DNA of 64,000 bases from Protula sp. h YS-2021 (taxonomy: Eukaryota; Annelida; Polychaeta; Sabellida; Serpulidae): the NCBI GenBank assembly GCA_949752745.1, contig OX457032.1, positions 10,047,543-10,111,542 on the forward strand, read 5' to 3'. Position numbers and translations under genes: made by a program. Position 1 is the stretch's first letter, and every line of letters starts with the position of its first letter. Positions 33,301 through 46,799 of the stretch are shown here, piece by piece. The notes under the pieces are model-generated. The model saw nothing but the letters and a program-made list of their open reading frames with translations, had not been told where the DNA came from and made no database searches.

Positions 33301-35296
33301 AAAATTACAATTTTCTTACATTATCGCCCAATATTCCCTATTATAGCCCAACCGAAAAATATCACATTTATCATATTTTCGGGTCATAGAATTGATTTTT
33401 GCACTTTTAAAGCGAAAATTACAACTTTCTTGCATTATCGCAGAATGTTCCCTATTATCGCCCATCCAAAAAATATCATATTTATCATATTTTCGGGACA
33501 TAGAATTCATTCCTGCACTTTTAAAGCGAAAATTACAACTTTCTTGCATTATCGCCCAATATTCCCTATTTTCGGCTATCCGAAAAATATCATATTTATC
33601 ATATTTTCGTGTTATAGAATTGATTCCTGCTCTTTTAAAGCGAAAATTACAACTTTCTTACATTATCGCCCAATGTTCCCTATTATCGCCCACCCGAAAA
33701 ATATTATATTTATCATATTTTCGGGTCCTAGAATTGTTTCCTGCACTTTTAAAGCGAAAATTACAACTTTCTTGCTTTATCGCCCAATATTCCCTGTTAT
33801 CGCCCCCCCCGTAAAATATCACATTGATCATATTTTTGGGTCACAGAATTGATTCCTGCACTTTTAAAGCGAAAATTACAACTTTCTTGCATTATCGCCC
33901 AATGTTCCCTATTATCGCCCACACGAAAAATAGCACATTTATCATATTTTCGGGTCATAGAATTGATTCCTGCAATTTTAAAGCGAAAACTACAGCTTTC
34001 TTACATTATCGCCCAATGTTCCCTATTATCGCCCACCCGAAAAATATTATATTTATCATATTTTCGGGTCCTAGAATTGTTTCCTGCACTTTTAAAGCGA
34101 AAATTACAACTTTCTTGCATTATCGCAAAATGTTCCCTATTATCGCCCATCCGAAAAATATCATATTTATCATATTTTCGGGTCACAGAATTGATTCCTG
34201 CACTTTTAAAGCGAAAATTACAACTTTCTTGCATTATCGCCCAATGTTCCCTATTATCGCCCACACGAAAAATAGCACATTTATCATATTTTCGGGTCAT
34301 AGAATTGATTCCTGCAATTTTAAAGCGAAAACTACAGCTTTCTTACATTATCGCCCAATGTTCCCTATTATCGCCCACCCGAAAAATATTATATTTATCA
34401 TATTTTCGGGTCCTAGAATTGTTTCCTGCACTTTTAAAGTGAAAATTACAACTTTCTTGCAGTATCGCCCAATATTCCCTATTATCGCCCATCCGAAAAA
34501 TATCATATTTATCATATTTTCGGGTCACAGAATCTATTCTTGCACTTTTAAAGCGAAAATTGCAATCTTCTTACATTATTGCCCAATATTCCCTATTATC
34601 GCCCACTTGAAAAATATCACATTTATCATATTTTCGGTTCATAGAATTGATTCCTGTACTTTAAAAGCGAAAATTACAAAGTTCTTGCATTATCGCCCAA
34701 TGTTCCCTATTATAGCCCACCCGAAAAATATTATATTTATCATATTTTCGGGTCCTAGAATTGGTTCCTGCACTTTAAAAGCGAAAATTACAACTTTCTT
34801 GCTTTTTCGCCCAATATTCCCTGATATCGCCCTCCCGAAAAATATCACATTTATCATATTTTCGGGTCACAGAATTGATTCCTGCAGTTTTAAAGCGAAA
34901 ATTACAACTTTCTTGCATTATCGCCCAATGTTCCCTATTATCGCCCACACGAAAAATATCATATTTATCATATTTTCGGGTCATAGAATTTATTCCTGCA
35001 CTTTTAAAGCGAAAATTACAACTTTCTTGCATTATCGCCCAAAGTTCCCTTTTATCGCCCACCCGAAAAATATTATATTTATCATATTTTCGTGTCACAG
35101 AATTGATTCCTGCACTTTTAAAGCGAAAATTACAACTTTCTTGCACTATCGCCCAAAGTTCCCTATTATCGCCCACACGAAAAATATCATATTTATCATA
35201 TTTTCGGGTCATAGAATTTATTCCTGCACTTTTAAAGCGAAAATTACAACTTTCTTGCTTTATCGCCCAATATTCCCTATTATCGCCCACTTGAAA
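18391..35296. repeat. 114-bp satellite array, about 148 monomers
   Basis: The monomer contains CTGCACTTTTAAAGCG, AAAATTACAACTTTCTTGC, two TATCGCCCA-type motifs about 23 bp apart, and an inverted repeat CCCGAAAAATAT/ATATTTTCGGG with a loop of about 10 bp. Spacing between equivalent points is 114 bp with occasional 1-bp changes. Higher-order copies of 1,026 bp (nine monomers) are visible, for example the same segments at 18480, 19506 and 20532. Since 114 is 38 codons and few stops occur, frames up to 984 codons appear on both strands; these are not genes. The array has abrupt ends. Confidence 0.97.
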
Positions 35297-35395
35297 GTAT
35301 CATAGAAATGACCCACTGACAACAAAATTACTGAAAAGTCCAACCAGAAGTACTTGCATGTAACATATTGTGCCCCTCTGCAAATTGAAACTTTG

Positions 35396-36010
35396 CTTTT
35401 TTAAGAAGAAAAATGGAAATTTCCAATTTTTTAAAAGCTGCAAACTTCGAAGCTCAGTAGATTCAAAAATAAGGCGAAATTCAAAAATCGAAAAATGTAC
35501 TTTTTTCACCCCTTAGTTCTAGTTTCTTCATAACAAATTTCGGAATCTTCCGATGAAAAATGAGGGACTAGATAGATTTTTTCGTATTTTGCCCAAATTG
35601 GCAATAAAATCGCCAAAAATGGTTTAAACCAAAAAATAAAAAAAAAATTCCTAATGCAGTAGAAGGTTAAAAACTCGCGTTTAAAATTTGGTACGAATCG
35701 GATGAAAAATAAAAAAGATATTCCACTTTAACTACTTTGTTAAGAAAAAAAATGGAAATTTGCCAATTTTTAGAAGTTGCAAACTTTGAAGCTCCGTAGA
35801 TTAAAAAATAAGGCGAAATTCAAAAATCGAAAATAGTATTTTTTTCACCCCTTAGTTCTAGTTTCTTCATAAAAAATTTCGGAATCTTCCGATGAAAAAT
35901 GAGGGACTAGATAGGTTTTTTCGTATTTTGCCCAAATTGGCAATAAAATCGCCAAAAATGGTTTAAACCAAAAAATAAAAAAGTTTCCAAATGCAGTAGA
36001 AGGTTAAAAA
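35396..36010. repeat. 339-bp tandem duplication
   Basis: AAGGCGAAATTCAAAAATCG occurs at 35471 and 35810 (339 bp apart), with long similarity on both sides, including TTCGGAATCTTCCGATG and GCCCAAATTGGCAATAAAATCG. No coding sequence. Confidence 0.8.
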
Positions 36011-36039
36011 CACTTGCCCCCATCTGTATAGCCCTGTTG

Positions 36040-36700
36040 GCTAAAAAGCCAACTGGGCTAAAAAAAAAGACATCGGATCAAAAATGTAGGACGAGATACA
36101 TTTTAAATTTTTTTCTTCAAAAATTCCCCAAAAATTAAAAAATCACCCGATCGACTATAAAAGCACAAGCCGTATGCACGACACTTTAGGGGTGCCTCAT
36201 ACCAAAAATAAATCACATCGGGTCAAAAATGTAGGAGGAGACACATTTTAAATTTTTTTCTTTAAAAATTCCCCTAAAATTCAAAAATCACCCAATCGAC
36301 TAAAAAAGCACAAGCCGTATGCACGACTCCTTAGGGATGCCTCACACCAAAAATAAATGACATGGAATCAAAATTGTAGGAGTAGATGCATTTTGAATTA
36401 TTTTCGAAATTTTTGCTTTAAAAATTCCCCAAAAATACAAAAATTGCGCGATCGACTAAAAAAGCACAAACCGTATGCACGACCCTTTAGGGGTGCCTCA
36501 TACCAAAAATAAATGACATCGGGTCAAAAATGTAGGAGGAGATACATTTTAAAATTTTTTCTTTAAAAATTCGCCAAAAATTCAAAAATCACCCGATCGA
36601 CTAGAAAAGCACAAGCCGTATGCACAACCCCTTAGGAATGCCTCACACCAAAAATAAATGACATCGGTTCAAAATTGTAGGAGGAGATGCATTTTGAACC
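36040..36700. repeat. ~145-bp tandem array with hairpin boundary
   Basis: GTAGGA(C/G)GAGA-type motifs at 36086, 36231, 36376, 36532 and 36677 mark four to five copies. Each copy has AAAAAGCACAA(G/A)CCGTATGCACGA and GGGGTGCCTCATACC. The array is preceded by the hairpin TTGGCTAAAAAGCCAA at about 36039-36054. A perfect 10-bp-stem hairpin CCAGCTTACG/CGTAAGCTGG at about 36792-36816 lies beyond the AACT microsatellite. Both hairpins are followed by a GGGCTAAAA sequence. Confidence 0.78.
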
Positions 36701-36718
36701 AAAGTTTACTAAATAAAC

Positions 36719-36761
<43 letters not shown>
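36719..36761. repeat. (AACT)n microsatellite
   Basis: About ten perfect copies of a 4-bp unit. The following 36.8-37.18 kb has no recognisable gene. Confidence 0.95.
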
Positions 36762-37182
36762 GGACACCGCCCGCAAACCGATAGGAATACCCCAGCTTAC
36801 GTGTAACGTAAGCTGGGCTAAAAAGTACATACAGAAGGTTATATGAATCAGAAAATGCAATTCTACGATCATTACGCACCAGTGATATTATGAGAAAATC
36901 TAATTTAATGCTCAAATGGTAAATTGTGTCGAATAAAGTTGATGTATATGTTGATAAAGTATTTTTTACCGAAAGGCATTGTGAATATTCAAAATATGGA
37001 CCTCGAGTCAGAAGCAAAGCAATAGATAAATAAATAAACAAATAAAAGACTTCAACATATAGCCAGTCGCATCATTCCGTAACACAATATGGTGGCAGCG
37101 CTGACCACGCTGAAAGAGATATGTAGGACCAGTGATTCAACTCACTCGCAAATTTAGTACACTCAACGTCACAAACAGAAGA

Positions 37183-37629
37183 AATGGCAACAAATTCCCG
37201 CCCCTCAAACGCTCGATTCCAAGAAGCCGGAGAGTGGGGCCGATGCCAGACTCGTTTTGATCGGTATCTAGCTATTGCCAAAATAACCGATGGTGAAGAA
37301 AAAGTACACACCTTGTGTACTGCGTGGGTATCGAAGCGGAAGACATTTTAACCAGTTTTCAGATATCCAGTGATGAGATGAAATCGAAACCAGACAGTGA
37401 AAAACAGATTTGAATCCCACTTCAGTGGGAAGAAAAACCTGGTGTTTGAACGTGTCAAATTTAGTAATCGTTGTTAAGGCATTGATAAACGGTAGACAAC
37501 TCCATAAAAGACTTGTGGATCCAGATTGAAAAATGTAACTATGGCGCCATGAAAGAAGAACGGTTACGCGACCACTTCAGTAGGAAGAGAAACCTGGTAT
37601 TTGAACGTGTCAAATTTAGTAATCGTTGT
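37183..37629 (+). pseudogene. Gypsy-type gag fragment with ~159-bp tandem duplication
   Basis: The frame from ATG at 37183 reads MATNSRPSNARFQEAGEWGR and RFDRYLAIAKITDGEEKV, then in shifted frames NRFESHFSGKKNLVFERVKF, which resembles the capsid part of Gypsy gag (YDTV..F..hF..k.N...ERa.F). The stretch AACCTGGTxTTTGAACGTG and its downstream neighbours occur twice, at 37433 and 37592. The second copy is interrupted at 37629 and resumes at 39387. Confidence 0.68.
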
Positions 37630-39381
<1,752 letters not shown>

Positions 39382-39386
39382 GTTGT

Positions 39387-39905
39387 CAAGGCATTGATAA
39401 ACGGTAGACAACTTCATAAAAGACTGGTGGATCCAGATTGAAAAATGTAATTATGGCGCCATGAAAGAAGAACTGTTGCGCGACCGCATTTTTGCGGAAA
39501 TCAGAGACAAAAAGTTATCAGAACTGTTGCAAAATGAGAAAGATCTGAAACTCCAAGACGTCACAGACAAGGCACGAACACAGGAAGCCCGCCCAAAGAC
39601 AGTCTACGCACTTAGACTCATTCAACCCCGCTCAAACCATTCCACAGGAACTCAAAGACAGAAAGACTAGTAAAAACCAAGCACCAATCGCGTGCAGCGC
39701 CAAGACGTCATCAACAACAACAACCGCCATGCAACTGATGTGGTAGAAGCAAACATTCCAAACAAGATTGTCCCGCGAAATATTCTACTTGCAGCTTCTA
39801 CAAGAAAAGGGGCACTGGGCGGTTGTCTGCAGGACCAAGCAAAAGAAACGCATTCACCGGCGAAATTCGTCTGTGGTGTTTACAGTTCTGTAAGTGATGT
39901 CACGT
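39387..39905 (+). pseudogene. Gypsy-type gag fragment, continuation
   Basis: The frame from 39461 reads KEELLRDRIFAEIRDKKLSE and LLQNEKDLKLQDVTDKAR, typical of the end of Gypsy capsid proteins. A degraded zinc-knuckle region follows across frames (DCPAKYSTC, then KGHWAVVCR). It lies in the same orientation as the gag at 37183 and is the part beyond the inserted LTR-like element. No protease or RT follows in this orientation. Confidence 0.65.
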
Positions 39906-39969
39906 AAATTGTGTTTTACCAAATCCAGCCTTGTTTTGATTTCATGTCCCAGGAATAACGATGCCGGGG

Positions 39970-42767
39970 TCTCCTTGGTGGTTGTGTTTTTATTATTATA
40001 AAGGTTCTGCGAAATCAACGTGGATCCTTTTCCATGGATGACTTGGCCAGTCCCAGGGGTGAACTGTTGCTCTTGTTGGAGTTTTGCTTACCTCTAAGCA
40101 ACTTGGGCACATTTTTGCTTACGTTTCGATATCTCTGTTGATATTGGACCACGAAATGTACGATCTAGCCAATTCTATTTTCACCATACCAGGATGGGAC
40201 TTTGCAGAAACGTTCTCTGGAACTTTTCCGGAATAACAACTCTGTTTCCAATCAGCAGACACTCTTGTGAAATGGATAATTCTGATTCGTGTGAATGATA
40301 AGGGAAAGATTTTCTTCAACTTTTGTGGGCCAGCCATTTCTTGTAAATTCGTAAACTCGTGACAATACCCGGTCTTTTGATGTTGCCTGTGCAATTCGCT
40401 TGAATGAAATCGGGCAGTTGTCGAAAAGGGCAGCGTAGAATATTGCTCTTTCTTCTGATGAATTTTTCTGGCTTAGCGGTAGGGGTAGTCTATTTAAACC
40501 ACCAGTGTTCACTTATCTTTCGGTATTCGATTTCATAGTTGCAGCCAGTAAGGAAAATAGTCTTCCTTTGCATAAGCAAAGCCGTAGTTGTTGAAATGCC
40601 TTTCTTGGGATTTAAGATAGAAACCTAAACTTTGCAGTCGGCAACCAGAGTAAATTTTCAGGCAAACAGGTACATGTTGAATTTCTTGATGTCCAAACAA
40701 TGCTTAGGGCCTCTCGATCGATTTGGGAATAATTTTGTTCGCCTTTGGACAGTGTCTAATGAAGCGTTCGCTTCCATCTGGATAGATATGTAAAATAACA
40801 CCAGAAATTCCTTTTGATGACGAGTCATAGTGCAGTTGAAGCAGCTATTTCGGGTCATAATGGGCTAAAACGAGATCAGATATGATGAGATCTTTCATCT
40901 TCTTGAGGGCCGTTTTGCATGAGTCTGTCCATAGCCATTTCCGATTTTTGTGGAACAACCGATTCAATGGATGTCGTATTGTAGACAAGTTGTCGTATTG
41001 TAGGAAGCGGTGGTAGTAGTTTACCAGGGCGACGCAGCTTCGTAATTCAGAAACATTTCTTGGAGATGGCGCACTTGTAACTGCCTTGATTTTTGAATCG
41101 GTCTTGTGCATTCCGTCTTTGGCGACGATATGGTCACAAAGTTCACTGGAATCTGTGAAAAACTCACATTTGTTGGGGTTGGCTTTGAGGCTGTATTCGA
41201 TTAATCGTTGAAAGACTTTCTCGAGAATACTTAGGTGATCGTCATCATGTGAACCGGTGATTATCATATCGTCCAAAATACACGTCACGTTTTTGATACC
41301 TTTTAAAACTTGGTCAATTGCGCGTTGCCAAATGGATGCAACTGGGGAGATACCATACGTCAGGCGGTTGAAAACAAAAACTCCTTTCAGGGTGTTGATA
41401 GTCAGGTATTTTCTTAATTCCTCGTCCACTACCATTTGAAGATACGCCCTTTTGAGGTATATCTTTGAAAGTTTCTCTCCACCTACCAATGTGGCTAACA
41501 TACTCTCAATCGTAGGCAATGGGTACGAGTCAACGTTGAGCTGTGGATTGACAATGACAAAATCGCCACATACCCTGACAGAACCGTCTTTCTTATGAGT
41601 TGGGACAATCCGTACGGCCCAATCACTCTATTCTACCGGTGAAGGGATTCATTTACTCACCATGTTGTCCAATTCCTTGTCGACCTTGTCCTTCATTGCA
41701 AATGGGGCCTGTCTGAGTTTGCAAAATTTAGGGGTAGCACCTTCCTTGAGGTGCAACTTAGCAGTTATTCTTTTGAGCTCACCTATATCTTGTCGAAACA
41801 ATCACTGTACTTTTCGAGAAGATGGTCTAATTTCTTCTTACCTGAAGCCATCCGTATGGACTTGATTTCGTGCCACTTTAACTTGATGTGTCGGAGACAA
41901 TCTCTACCGAACAAAGTTGCCCCCCCCGTGAAGTATATACAACCGCAAACGATGTTCCTTACCTTCGTGTTCCACTAGAACATTCACGTATCCCTCTGAC
42001 CTTGCACATTCTCCAGTATAGGTCTTCAAAATAACGTTTTATCTCCGCAGCCGTAATTTACCAAGATGACTCTGATAAACACTCTTCGATATTATCAAAA
42101 GCGCAGATCCCGTATCATGCTCTATTTTGATAACTTTACCATTTATTTTAAGACTGATCGTAATGGATGCGCAGTTCTTCTCGCTAGTGTTGTTTACATC
42201 GCAAACAACTTCCGTATAGCAGAGATCTGAACAGGAACTGCTGTCGCCATTAGATTCCTCATCTTCAGTGGTCACTTCATGGTCGTCAGCATAGAAAACT
42301 TTCTTCTTTGGTTTTCGTTTCTTAAACTGGTCTGTTCCGGTCTTTTTGCCTTCAGAAGATGACTTACCGGATTTCTTCACCTTGCATCTTCTCTCGATGT
42401 GGCCTTTCTTACCGCAGTTGTGGCATTTCTTGTCCTTAAAATGCAATCCTCGGGACCATGGCCATTCCTGCCGCACCTGAAGCAACGGTTTCCAACTGTC
42501 CTCAGCAACTTGTTAACACTTACCGATGCTCCTTGGATCTCTGATATATCCTTCATAGCAATTTTCATGGCGATGGCTATCTGTTTGGCCTTCTGGTAGG
42601 TCAAATTCTTCTTCGATAACAATCTTTTCAGAACATTTTCGTTCTTTATACCACATACCAGTTGATCATGTCTATGGCAATGAAATACTACTCTAGCCTC
42701 TCTTTGTACAGCTCCCAGTCACTAGCAGTCTCGTCAAAAGGCTCCAGCTGTCCGATAATTAATGCCA
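39970..42767 (-). pseudogene. Gypsy retrotransposon gag-pol, truncated, internally deleted
   Basis: From the right: gag start GQLEPFDETASDWELY near 42750; after an apparent deletion, KKNLTYQKAKQIAIAM; two CCHC knuckles in different frames (CFRCGRNGHGPEDC and CHNCGKKGHIERRC, near 42480 and 42410); an aspartic protease with HDTGSA near 42110; a reverse transcriptase frame 41519-40845 with CILDDMIITG as the YxDD-type box; RNase H traces near 40750; and the integrase HHCC/core start (HPGMVKIELARSYISW) near 40170. It ends around 39970-40010 inside integrase. Frameshifts and stops throughout. No LTR seen. Confidence 0.85.
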
Positions 42768-43600
42768 TAATTCAGCAGTCAACTTTAGCAAACACTCACT
42801 TTTCTGTTATCTTTGGCACTATCGTCTGCATCTTACTTCTTCACCAGATCTTCATAACGTCCTTGGTACACCGCAACACAATTTGCTCGTCGCCATTAGT
42901 TCTATATGCGAGGTGGGAACGCTTCATAAAATTAAATAGACGCTAAGTTGGGGACATGATTTATTTAGAACCGGAAGTTACTCGCACTGGCTACACATAT
43001 ACACAACAATGCTCATAAATATCTATATTTCATAAGCATTCTGGCAAATAAGTTGTAGAAATGCCTTTGTTTATATTTCCGCCATCTTGTATCCGACCTT
43101 ATCCAGAGAATATTTCCGAGATAAAAACGGTCTCAAGATAACGAGAAATTATTAAAAAGAACACCTCTCGGAATACCTCTCGAGAGTCTTTTGGTTTTTC
43201 GAGAAGGTCCAAAAGAATGTATGCGATTGGTGCATTCTTATTAAATTGTTTCCGAAAGCCACTCTAGAGTAGCGTCAGGAAAACTTTTGCCACTTGATCG
43301 CTGTAATAATGCAATATGTCATTCACAGAAAATGTATAAATTTAACCTACAGATTTTGGTGACATATCTTCACTCGATCGTTAACAACAACCAGTTTATC
43401 GTGAAGTTAGATAAATACTCTATTATCGCCCATATCATCCAAACAGGACTGTTATCATTTCACTGCGAACTTACTGACAAATGTATCAATTTGTGAAATC
43501 GATGCGCTATGTATACTGCACAATTGCGTTTCCGTACAAGGGAAATGAATTCAAGCTATGTAACTCAAACATTTTATAGAACCGTCTTGGTATATTTCTT
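42768..43600. other. AT-rich DNA, no gene; one copy of a dispersed repeat
   Basis: 43125-43215 resembles 48340-48475 (AGATAACGAGAAATTAT, AAAAAGAAC, GGTCCAAAAGAAT). Nothing else recognised. Confidence 0.45.
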
Positions 43601-44930
43601 CAACAGATACAAGGAACCTCAGTAGCGTGCTGCTTCTTGAAGCTACCTAGGACCCTCCTCGAAAAAAGTCTATCGATTTTTAGAATTTTGTCGAATTTGT
43701 TGTTCGTTTCGGATGAGTTCAGTTGAGGTAAGTATATAAAGAAATGATAGAAGAAAAGCAAAAAAAAAAAAAAAACAAGCAAGAAAAATCCATTTTTGTC
43801 AAATACATATTCACATTTTGGCTATTGAAGGGGCTGAATAATAAGCCAAATCAAACTTTGGGTGTTTTGAATAAGATGCGCAAGAATTTTGAATTTCAAC
43901 TGCGAGGGAACTTGGTGAAAATGAAAGAAATGATGGGGAAATATAGAAGAAATACAGCAAAAACAGGTCACACTCGGAACATAAAAGAAATCGAAACTTA
44001 AAACTAATTGTTTAAACTTTTAATCAATTTTTAAAATAGCATATTCTGGTTGTTAAAACACGTTTGCTTTTTGGTACAAGAGAAATTTGATATTCAAACG
44101 AAATGTCTATCATTTCTTTATTTTTTTCACCGATGAATTTCTTCTCGAAACGTAGAATTTTTGTGCTTCTATCTAAAATATTGTTTAAATTATCATATGA
44201 TGGTTTCTAACTTAGAAAATGTACATGTTGAAATAAAATAAGAAAGTTGATGTTTTTCCTCTATTTCTATAATTTATCGCAAAAAATTTTCCAAAGGCAG
44301 GTAGGTAGGTAGATACACACACGCACGCAAAGACACAGATACACTTCTAAAAATTTCGTTAGAAAAAATAAAATGGGGGTAATTATTATTCAATATTTAG
44401 CTTTTCAGGCATATTATTTCTAACTTCGAGTTTATGAGTCATTTTAAAATGCTATGGACAGCATGCTAACCATATGGTAGTTGAATGGCAACATAGTGTC
44501 CAAAAATAAGTAAGTGAATAAATTGGAAATGCGGAGTACTGGACGGAAATTACCTGCTTTTCAGAGGAAATTGGCATAAGACACATACGCAAAGGTGCTC
44601 TCGTTGTTGGCACAGCGCGCTTTAGTTATGCTCATTTGTGTTATATGCAATAGATATTCTAGTTAATGTTTATTAAGGTGGTAAAGCTGCAACATGTTAC
44701 AGCAAGATATTGAAGTAAAATCGGTTTCCAAAATAGACCGAATTTTGCTATGGGGTAGCGAAATGACACCAACTTATGGTAGAAGGCTAGAGACACAATA
44801 TGGTCAAAAACAAATCTTAAACCGTTTCGAGATAGTTATCAGCTTCCGTTTTTTTAGCCTATTCGACTTCGTTGGGCTGGTCCTATCACATCAGAAGATC
44901 GGGTATCCTTCGTCTGTATGTACGCGTGTA
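43601..44930. other. AT-rich intergenic DNA
   Basis: A short poly-A run at 43760-43775 and a CA/CG-rich stretch at 44310-44345 are the only features. Open frames here lack coding character. Confidence 0.4.
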
Positions 44931-44939
44931 AACTTTTAC

Positions 44940-45480
44940 TTAAAACGCTTCTCCTCCCTCAGTTTTGATCAGATTCCTTTCAAATTTTGTTTTCCAGGTA
45001 AGCTTCTCTTAAAAATTCTTTTTTTATTTATTATTTCTGCTATGTTTTTGGCAATGTGCCAAATATTGACTAGATGGGTATATTTATAATTTTTGGAAAC
45101 CAATTTTAAAAATACTTCTACTCCCACACTTTGGATTAGATTGCCTTTAAAGTTTGTACGAATGTTTACTGGGTAGGCATTTCTTAAAATGTTTTGTTGG
45201 CCTACCAAATTTTCCAAATAGAGAGCATTTTTAGTTTTGTTTTTAGACAATTATCTAAAGGATAGCGGGTCCACTTTTGAAAAGTTATTTTTTATGCCAA
45301 TCCGCCAAAAACTGGCTAAAACGGGGGGAGGGAGGGAGGGGGAGGGGCATTTAAAAAATTTAGTAACCAATTTTCAAAACGCTTTTTTCATCCACAATTT
45401 TGACTGGATTTCTTCAAAATTTTAAACGAATGCTTCCGTTATGTTTCTCTTTCGACAAATTACTTTTTTGTCGATCCTCC
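44940..45480. repeat. Degenerate ~165-bp repeats around a G-rich tract
   Basis: Related blocks starting near 44943, 45108 and 45376 share the order AAAAxxxCTTCT...TTTTGATxxGATTxCxTTxAAA. The last gap is longer and holds the G-rich tract at 45323-45347. Similarity is weak. Confidence 0.4.
45323..45347 (+). other. G-quadruplex-capable tract
   Basis: Five runs of three or more G separated by single A, a classic intramolecular quadruplex pattern. Confidence 0.6.
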
Positions 45481-45660
45481 AAAAGTTTTTTTTCAAAATG
45501 CGTTGCGTGCTGCCCTTTTTGGAATTATTCGATGCTTTCTTTAAAGTCTTTAGTCTTGGCGCACCTCCAACAAACTGGCCTCATGCCACCGTTTAGATGT
45601 TTTGAGGATCAGGTTTATCCAAATCTTCTGCAAATAAATCGAATAATTTTAGTAAGAATG

Positions 45661-45736
45661 CTTTCCTTTTTAGGCGTAGTCGTTTGAAAAATATTTAGCT
45701 TTCCTTTTTAGGCGTAGTCGTTTGAAAAATATTCAG
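45661..45736. repeat. 38-bp tandem duplication
   Basis: CTTTCCTTTTTAGGCGTAGT begins at 45661 and again at 45699, each followed by CGTTTGAAAAATATT. A looser duplication of CTTGATTCACTAGA follows at about 45785 and 45858. Confidence 0.85.
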
Positions 45737-46592
45737 TAACCGGTTGACTACCACTGCTTAGCAACCATACAAGCGTATTAATACTTGATTCACTAGATCA
45801 CTGCTGGTCACAATGTCCATGGCTATTCGTGTTAACGATCCCACATACCTTTTTTGCTTGATTCACTAGACCCCAGCTGGTCACATCTCAATGTCCCTGG
45901 AAAATCTTGTTTCAGAAAGTAGAGAAATCAATCATTTCGCATGATTCTACCTAAACTTTAGATGGAGTAACATTTATAAAATTTTTGCATTAACGTTTTT
46001 AACGCAAGTTTTATTGATACTGATTCAGAAATTTATTGCGCAACTCTTTATCATTAGTATATAGCACTTCCCCTAATATTTCTAGTTCTGTCTTGTGAGG
46101 AAATTACGATGGTATCTGTTAACTATGTTACTGGCGATATGCTCTAGTCTAATACTTATGCTGTGCTAACACCGGAGAGTGCCAGTTTTTTTTTGCATAA
46201 TATATTGCTATGCAAGCACTCTATGAGAGTCGAGCCCACAATAGCAAACAGGAAAAGTACTGACTAAAACGCATATTATGACCCTTTTCCTTTTCTTTTT
46301 CATATGGCGCCATTGCTTTAAAATATCGTCAAAAAGGCAATTTTTTTAAAAAAGGATCACCTGAAGAACATCCTTCTGAAGTTTAGAAGAAATCCAACCA
46401 AAATTGCAGGGGAGGCACAGCATTTTGGAGAATGGCCCACAAAAATTTTCAAATACTTCCCAATGAGCAATTTTTGTGGATCACCACTAAAAATAAGTTT
46501 AAATATAGGATTACATAGGGAATATCCGTGCACTATTTGAAGGCAATCGAATCAAAAGTACGTGAAGAAGTACATACGCACATACAGATGAC

Positions 46593-46740
46593 GGATGCCC
46601 CCCGTGGCTTTAATGGAAACAGGTCAATACTCTCCCCGGTCTTTACCCACGGCGGCCTTTAACCCCCCTGCGGTAATTACACCCCCGCCTTTACCTCCCA
46701 TCCCGTACACCATTTCCCCCTTTCTCCCTCCCGGTCCAAC
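46593..46740. other. C-rich low-complexity tract
   Basis: Many short C-runs with CTTTACC-like motifs, followed by T-rich TTTATTTTC repeats to about 46795. The open frame here (Pro-rich) is an artefact of composition. Confidence 0.6.
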
Positions 46741-46799
46741 ATTTTATTTTCAACTTTATTTTCTTTTTTATTTTCAGTTATATTTTATCTTGTAATGGG

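Noticed and set aside
18391..35296. CRISPR-like direct repeats
   Set aside because: The monomers are contiguous with no unique spacers, and the surrounding sequence is animal transposon DNA.
18442..35305. Very long open frames (up to 984 codons) with repeating Ile/Phe/Ser-rich sequences on both strands
   Set aside because: They follow the 114-bp satellite period exactly, overlap one another in several frames and have no domain or start context; they are by-products of a monomer length divisible by three.
46595..46795. Pro-rich 66-codon frame
   Set aside because: Caused by a C-rich low-complexity tract; no coding features.
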